In this document: one piece after another, positions 16,696 to 20,458 of the stretch | Numbering within the stretch: the first letter of the stretch is position 1 | How the letters are laid out: each line of letters starts with the position of its first letter | Assembly (NCBI GenBank): GCA_051880395.1 | Contig: JBJENW010000074.1 | Coordinates: forward strand, 1 to 20,458 | Source of the DNA: JBJENW01 sp051880395 | GTDB lineage: Bacteria; Bacillota; Clostridia; Lachnospirales; Lachnospiraceae | Direction: 5' to 3' | Length of the DNA: 20,458 nt | Translations under genes and position numbers: made by a program | The notes under the pieces: model-generated | The model's database searches: none | What the model was told of the DNA's origin: nothing | What the model saw: only the letters and a program-made list of their open reading frames with translations

Positions 16696-17211
16696 ATGCA
16701 GATCACAGACCCAAAAGAAACATTTGAATTTCGAAATATTCAAAAAGAGGAAGCCGAACAGGCAGCAGACATTGAACAAATCTGTTTCCCGCCAAATGAG
16801 GCATGTTCGAGACAAAATATGTTGGAAAGAGTGGAAAAGGCACCAGAATTATTCCTCGTCGCAGTGGATCGAAAAACAGGAAAGATCGCCGGATTTTTAA
16901 ACGGACTGGCAACCAACGAAACGACACTTCGGGATGAATTTTTTACGAATGCAAATCTGTATGAACCGGACGGAAAGAATATTATGCTGTTGGGACTCGA
17001 CGTGTTGCCGGAGTATCGAGGGAAGGGGCTGGCGAGGGAACTGGTAAATCAATATCGCAGACGGGAAAGAGAACATCATCGAAAAAGTCTGATCTTAACC
17101 TGCTTGCCGGAGAAGGTAAAGATGTATCAGAAATTCGGTTTTCAGGATGAAGGGATTGCAGCGTCATCCTGGGGCGGGGAAACGTGGCATGAGATGAGGT
17201 GTGTGATATGA
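16696..17211 (+). CDS. GNAT family N-acetyltransferase (AANAT-like)
   Basis: The 171-residue cytosolic product has the GNAT fold signature: a beta strand LGLDVLPEY, then the acetyl-CoA pyrophosphate loop RGKGLA at residues 108-113, and a late KMYQKFGFQDEG segment. The N-terminal FPPNEACS (31-38) is seen in arylalkylamine-type members, so an amine substrate is possible but unproven. AAGGAAGG lies about seven nt before the ATG. It is a single-gene unit with its own promoter. The region 17212-17337 after it has no clear terminator. Confidence 0.9.
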   Translation: MQITDPKETFEFRNIQKEEAEQAADIEQICFPPNEACSRQNMLERVEKAPELFLVAVDRKTGKIAGFLNGLATNETTLRDEFFTNANLYEPDGKNIMLLGLDVLPEYRGKGLARELVNQYRRREREHHRKSLILTCLPEKVKMYQKFGFQDEGIAASSWGGETWHEMRCVI

Positions 17212-17251
17212 AACAGGAGAATGGATATTGCGACAATAATTGTAAGAGCGC

Positions 17252-17297
17252 TATAAATAAAACGATACTTTCGTTCGATATGTAATATAAATAAAAC
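17252..17297. repeat. 12-bp direct repeat upstream of the XRE cassette
   Basis: TATAAATAAAAC occurs at 17252-17263 and again at 17286-17297, 34 nt apart. It is very A+T-rich and lies in the short space before the XRE promoter. It may be a binding-site pair or an insertion scar; nothing decides between them. Confidence 0.45.
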
Positions 17298-17310
17298 AAA
17301 CGCATATGAT

Positions 17311-17332
17311 AATGTTATAAAAACATAACATT
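17311..17332. promoter_or_regulatory. Candidate operator: 8-bp inverted repeat upstream of the XRE promoter
   Basis: AATGTTAT (17311-17318) and ATAACATT (17325-17332) form a perfect inverted repeat with a six-nt spacer, five nt before the -35 box. A second, smaller palindrome TGTGTaatACACA lies at 17365-17377, overlapping the end of the -10 box and the likely transcription start. Their placement fits autorepression by the XRE protein encoded next. The two half-sites differ in sequence, so only one may be its true operator. Confidence 0.5.
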
Positions 17333-17337
17333 CTGTA

Positions 17338-17365
17338 TTGACAATGGAAATGTGTGTGGTAAAAT
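17338..17365 (+). promoter_or_regulatory. Extended -10 promoter of the XRE-ImmA-PIN cassette
   Basis: -35 TTGACA at 17338-17343, 16-nt spacer, -10 TAAAAT at 17360-17365 preceded by TGG (extended -10). It lies 29 nt before the XRE start at 17395. Its position excludes the longer in-frame start at 17338. Confidence 0.8.
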
Positions 17366-17394
17366 GTGTAATACACAGGAACGGAGGAATTATC

Positions 17395-17727
17395 ATGAAT
17401 CTATTATTAGGAGGACGAATCAAAGCTTTAAGAAAAGCAAGAAATCTTACACAGGAGCAGGTAGCGGAACAGATTGGAGTTAGCCGGCAAAAGTATGCAC
17501 GTATCGAGAGTGGTGCAAATAATATCACTTTAGAGATACTGACGAAGATTGCAGGTGTTTTGGATGTGACAGTTGGTGATATTACGAAGGTATTAGATGA
17601 AAATCCTGTTGTAGAATATAGAACAGGAGCAGAGAATGATTCTTCTGAAGAGATTTTTGATATGCTGGATTTTTTTTATGCAAATAAACATTTGTATGAT
17701 AAATTGCAGCAGAAGGCAGAATTTTAG
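17395..17727 (+). CDS. XRE-family helix-turn-helix regulator
   Basis: The 110-residue product has an XRE/Cro-type HTH at residues 8-61 (IKALRKARNLTQEQVAEQIG, then VSRQKYARIESGANN). A 45-residue C-terminal tail ends with a possible helix (DMLDFFYANKHLYDKLQQKA). ACGGAGGAA lies before the ATG. It is first in an operon with a metallopeptidase gene ten nt later. In ImmR/ImmA-type pairs the peptidase cleaves its partner repressor; here the same logic is inferred. It probably represses its own promoter through the palindromes just upstream, and its tail could also serve as an antitoxin for the PIN-like protein. Confidence 0.9.
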   Translation: MNLLLGGRIKALRKARNLTQEQVAEQIGVSRQKYARIESGANNITLEILTKIAGVLDVTVGDITKVLDENPVVEYRTGAENDSSEEIFDMLDFFYANKHLYDKLQQKAEF

Positions 17728-17736
17728 AGGGAGAAA

Positions 17737-18561
17737 ATGATGAGGAATAGTAGAAAAAAAGAAATTCGTATAAAAGCAAATGCGTTTCGCGAAAAATGTA
17801 AAGTCAGTCGTTATGGTATCATTGATTTGTTTAAGGAATGTATCAGATGTGGATACAAATTGATTCGGTATCCTCTTGGGGAAAAAGCTGATTTGGGATT
17901 TACGATGAAAAAGGATCAGGAGATTATTATTTTTATCAATACCAGTACCAGATTATCCAGAGAAATTTTTACTTTAGCACATGAAATTGGTCATATTATT
18001 TTACACATACAAGGCAGTACAACATTTATAGATAATACAAATACGATTTCAAGTAAAAGCATGGATGAAAAGGAACAGGAGGCAAATTATTTTGCTGTAT
18101 GCCTATTAATGCCAGAGGAAGAACTGCGAAAATTTTTAGATCTTGAAATGGAAAATTTTAAGGAAAATCGGTGGAATGTCATGGATATTGCCAGAATTAT
18201 GTCGGAATTTAGTGTTAGTTTTGATATGACATTGAATACACTGGAAAATCTGAGACTGATCACGACTTCAGAAAGAATACGACTTGATAATGAAAAAAAC
18301 CAAACACGAGTAGGAAATCTTCTTAGAAGTGTGGGCGGAAATGGAAAGCTGAATGAGGTATGTAATACGATCGATATACCACATGAATATATTGATTATG
18401 TCATTTACAATTATAATCATAAAGCGATACCAAAAGAAACGCTTGAGAAAGCATTGGCATATTATCACTTAGAAATGGATGATATAAAAGATAAGCTGAT
18501 TGATGTGGAAGAGGAAGATACAGATGATTTGGATGAATTGATAGGAGGACTTGACGATTGA
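17737..18561 (+). CDS. ImmA/IrrE-family zinc metallopeptidase
   Basis: The 274-residue product contains the zinc motif HEIGH at residues 82-86 inside LAHEIGHIILH. The expected downstream region EKEQEANYFAVCLLMP follows, in which Glu115 is the likely third ligand. This is the COG2856 type found in ICE and phage repressor systems and in IrrE of Deinococcus. Residues about 190-245 form a helical domain, and the last 25 residues are very acidic. GAGGGAG precedes the ATG. The stop overlaps the start of the PIN-like gene. It probably cleaves the XRE protein in response to a signal, which would turn the operon on. Confidence 0.9.
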   Translation: MMRNSRKKEIRIKANAFREKCKVSRYGIIDLFKECIRCGYKLIRYPLGEKADLGFTMKKDQEIIIFINTSTRLSREIFTLAHEIGHIILHIQGSTTFIDNTNTISSKSMDEKEQEANYFAVCLLMPEEELRKFLDLEMENFKENRWNVMDIARIMSEFSVSFDMTLNTLENLRLITTSERIRLDNEKNQTRVGNLLRSVGGNGKLNEVCNTIDIPHEYIDYVIYNYNHKAIPKETLEKALAYYHLEMDDIKDKLIDVEEEDTDDLDELIGGLDD

Positions 18562-19214
18562 AGGCTTCTTTAGATACAAATGTGATCATTCATTTTTATC
18601 GTGCAGGACTTCAGAATATACTGTTTGATTTTTTTGATGACGGTGTTTTTATTTATGAGCAAATTCGAAACATAGAATTAGAAAATCATGGAAAAGACAT
18701 TTTAAAAAGAGTGGATGCGGATATTGCATTGGGAAAAATAGAGGTTTTTACAGATGAAAAATTGAAACAACTATCAGTATATCAAATGTTTGCGTATCAT
18801 GTGAAAGAAAATAAAAATCTATATAACCCAGGTGATCTGGGAGAAGTTTATGCTATTTCGTTAGCGCAAACGCTAGGCGCATATTCTCTCATCACGGATG
18901 ATATAAAACAAGGTGGGCCATATATGTCACTTTTGCAGTTTGAAGGTGATATTATGCCTTTTACTTTTTCAGATGTACTTATTGTAAGGTATTTAATAGG
19001 TGGTGCAGACGAAAAGAAAACGATAGATGATTTTGAAATGATAAATGTGAAATCAGATTTAAATTGGTCGTTTAAAAGTCAGCTTAAAAAATTTATTAAA
19101 CGTTTTTGGAAAGAACCATATAAAGAGGAAGAAAGATTATGGATGAATCATCTTATAGCTGATAACGGTATAAAGTTGAAGACAAAGTTGCAGTTACTAC
19201 AAAAAGTATTATAA
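18558..19214 (+). CDS. PIN-like domain protein, putative ribonuclease toxin
   Basis: The 218-residue product starts at TTG (18558), overlapping the peptidase stop as TTGA, with AGGAGG nine nt upstream. Residues 1-120 look like a PIN fold: a first strand SLDTNVIIHF with Asp6, an acidic helix around Glu40, GDLGEVYAISLAQTLGAYSL with Glu96, and ITDD with Asp114/Asp115. These could form the acidic metal site of a nuclease. The remaining 100 residues are basic and unassigned, longer than a minimal PIN toxin. The assignment is by motif only. The neighbouring regulator and peptidase suggest a controlled toxin or RNA-cleaving effector. Confidence 0.72.
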   Translation: MKASLDTNVIIHFYRAGLQNILFDFFDDGVFIYEQIRNIELENHGKDILKRVDADIALGKIEVFTDEKLKQLSVYQMFAYHVKENKNLYNPGDLGEVYAISLAQTLGAYSLITDDIKQGGPYMSLLQFEGDIMPFTFSDVLIVRYLIGGADEKKTIDDFEMINVKSDLNWSFKSQLKKFIKRFWKEPYKEEERLWMNHLIADNGIKLKTKLQLLQKVL

Positions 19215-19326
19215 AATAGAAAGAAGAATGCCGTAGCCTTTATGGCTGTGAAACGGTGCAGGCAAAAATGGCAAACGTGCAATGGAAAAACACCGAGTGA
19301 GACAACAAAGGGGAGGACAGATCAAC

Positions 19327-19851
19327 ATGCTGGTTCTTTTTGAAACCGTAAACATTATAGCGATTCTTCTGATGCTGTCCATGCTGGCAGTCATACTGAG
19401 ACAGCAACCATCGAAAGCGCAGACAGCATTTATTTTGTATGATATATGTAATATCATTTTTGTCATTGGAATCCATTTGGAGTTGATGCATTCCGACACC
19501 GTAGGTGAGGCATTGAGCGGTCTGTGTGTGCAGTATGTGGGACAGGCAGCATTTCTTATGGCACTTTTGTGGTTGGCCTCGGAGTTTGCACATTTATCCA
19601 TTCCGTTATGGGTATACGGACTGCAGGCACTGCTCAATGTGCTGGTGCTGGCGGGCATCTTTACGGCAGAAAATCATACATATTTTTATACCCATATGGA
19701 AATCCTTACGGATGGGATGTACAATCGGATCGAAGTAGGAGGCGGAACGCTGTGGCTGATCGATCAGACGCAGGCAATTCAGACGATGAAACAGCTTCGG
19801 GAGGCAAATGAGGCAAAAACGCAGTTTCTGATGAAAGTCAAAATGTTGTAA
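19327..19851 (+). pseudogene. Truncated sensor histidine kinase-like gene
   Basis: The 174-codon frame begins at the ATG preceded by GGGGAGG; a longer in-frame start at 19282 lacks a ribosome site. It has several N-terminal membrane helices (VNIIAILLMLSMLAVIL, then FILYDICNIIFVIGIHLEL) like multi-helix sensor kinases of clostridia. It ends in LREANEAKTQFLMKVKML. The AKTQFLMK part is what normally leads directly into the SHEIRTP histidine box, but the gene stops there. The link from GGGTLW to LIDQTQ also looks like an internal deletion that removed the remaining helices. It probably cannot phosphorylate anything. It could still be a membrane protein, or an assembly error. Confidence 0.6.
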
Positions 19852-19856
19852 AAAAG

Positions 19857-19883
19857 CGAGTGGTAAACAGTTTTTACCACTCG
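19857..19883. terminator. Bidirectional terminator between convergent genes
   Basis: CGAGTGGTAAA (19857-19867) pairs with TTTACCACTCG (19873-19883) around a five-nt loop. An A-run lies on the left and TTTTTT on the right. It serves the plus-strand kinase remnant and the minus-strand gene that ends at 19899. Confidence 0.85.
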
Positions 19884-19898
19884 TTTTTTAACGAAATC

Positions 19899-20300
19899 TT
19901 ATTCTGCGGAAGAAAGAAGTACTTGATCGATCGCTTCGATCGACTCGCAGATCATACGGTCACAGTGTTCTTTTTTGTTGCCGCCTTTTTCGGCGTTGGC
20001 TTTCAAAAGATCAGCACAATCGACTTTTCCGCCATGTTTTTCTGCGATCATTCTTCTGTATTCACCGATCTTTGCCGGATCGACAACCCCTTTTGCACCG
20101 AGTACCATCAGACCGCCTGTGATCGCGCCACAGACACCGCCGCATTTCATGCCGCCACCAAAGTTGCAGGCAATACAGGATGCCTGTTCTTCATTTATTC
20201 CGATTTCCTGTGCATAGCTTCGAAGAACGGCTTGGGCACAGTTATTGACCATCGGGGTTTCGTTTCTCAGTTCCATTGCTTTTTCTACATGTTTATTCAT
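19899..20300 (-). CDS. C_GCAxxG_C_C family protein (putative redox or metal-binding)
   Basis: The 133-residue cytosolic product has eight cysteines (21, 42, 45, 53, 57, 95, 113, 118). It shows the family pattern NNCAQAVL, then FGGGMKCGGVCGAITGGLMV. The family is widespread in anaerobes, and its function is not settled; a redox or metal-linked role is usually proposed. The start at 20300 follows AGAAAGGA with about eight nt spacing. A longer in-frame ATG at 20375 would overlap the promoter and is rejected. Confidence 0.9.
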   Translation of the reverse strand: MNKHVEKAMELRNETPMVNNCAQAVLRSYAQEIGINEEQASCIACNFGGGMKCGGVCGAITGGLMVLGAKGVVDPAKIGEYRRMIAEKHGGKVDCADLLKANAEKGGNKKEHCDRMICESIEAIDQVLLSSAE

Positions 20301-20346
20301 ACGACAGATCCTTTCTCTAACTGTTCTAATAGACTCCACTGTAAAA

Positions 20347-20375
20347 ATAGTATCGCACAAAGAAGCCAAATGCAA
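20347..20375 (-). promoter_or_regulatory. Promoter of the C_GCAxxG_C_C gene
   Basis: On the minus strand: -35 TTGCAT (20375-20370), 17-nt spacer, -10 TACTAT (20352-20347), 46 nt before the start codon. The core of repeat copy D ends just upstream of the -35 box. Confidence 0.7.
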
Positions 20376-20380
20376 TAAAA

Positions 20381-20458
20381 AAATATCTCAACTGCGGAAT
20401 TTATTTACGGACGTTTCCGGGATTCGGGCAGGCGCAGAACACGGGGCGGCATCTTACA
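20381..20458 (-). repeat. Dispersed intergenic repeat, copy D (cut by window end)
   Basis: Read on the minus strand it has GCCGCCCCGTGTTCTGCGCC, then CCGGAAACGTCCG, AAATTCCGC and the core GTTGAGATATTTTT. Its 5' half is closer to copy A than to B or C. As with A and C, it points into a downstream gene promoter, here only a few nt away. Confidence 0.7.

Noticed and set aside
19215..19326. Possible riboswitch before the kinase remnant (AAACGGTGC, GGCAAAAATGGCAAACG)
   Set aside because: The segments resemble pieces of known aptamers, but the full set of conserved blocks and stems is not present, and no terminator or expression platform follows.

Overview
The window looks like chromosomal DNA of a low-to-moderate GC Gram-positive anaerobe, most likely a gut Lachnospiraceae-type clostridium. 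This is inferred from strong AGGAGG-type ribosome sites, a secreted multi-modular mannanase with Ser/Pro repeats and Big_2-like domains, a DUF4179-type anti-sigma factor, a split ThrE-type exporter and a C_GCAxxG_C_C protein. No rRNA, tRNA, transposase or CRISPR array was seen. One 100-N assembly gap lies inside the mannanase gene.

Region 1 (1-8640), all plus strand and closely packed: a dispersed repeat copy, an extended -10 promoter, then an anchored protein, a lipoprotein and a polytopic membrane protein of unknown function. These are followed by a LacI-family regulator, the two halves of a ThrE-type amino-acid exporter, a bifunctional class A penicillin-binding protein and a single-pass membrane protein. 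No terminator is visible between them, so most may be read as one long envelope-related transcript.

Region 2 (8700-14021): a near-consensus promoter drives a very large secreted GH5 subfamily-8-like beta-mannanase. Its order is signal peptide, catalytic domain, two related beta-sandwich modules, a Ser/Pro linker of 11-residue repeats interrupted by the gap, Big_2-like domains and a fibronectin III-like domain. A HAD phosphatase follows, then a 174-nt palindrome and a 22-bp perfect terminator stem.

Region 3 (14100-17211): an ECF sigma factor with its overlapping DUF4179 anti-sigma gene, a small hypothetical gene with a bidirectional terminator, a minus-strand coding remnant cut off by a repeat copy, and an AANAT-like GNAT acetyltransferase with its own promoter.

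Region 4 (17220-19214): a visibly A+T-richer island holding a tightly coupled three-gene cassette (XRE regulator, ImmA/IrrE metallopeptidase, PIN-like nuclease). It has an extended -10 promoter embedded in palindromes. This is the best candidate for an accessory toxin/defence-type system.

Region 5 (19215-20458): a sensor-kinase-like gene that stops where its catalytic part should begin, a bidirectional terminator, a C_GCAxxG_C_C protein on the minus strand with a clear promoter, and a fourth copy of the repeat.

The repeat family (four copies) is the main non-coding signal. Two copies fold into the same hairpin with compensatory base changes. Three copies point into the promoter region of a downstream gene.
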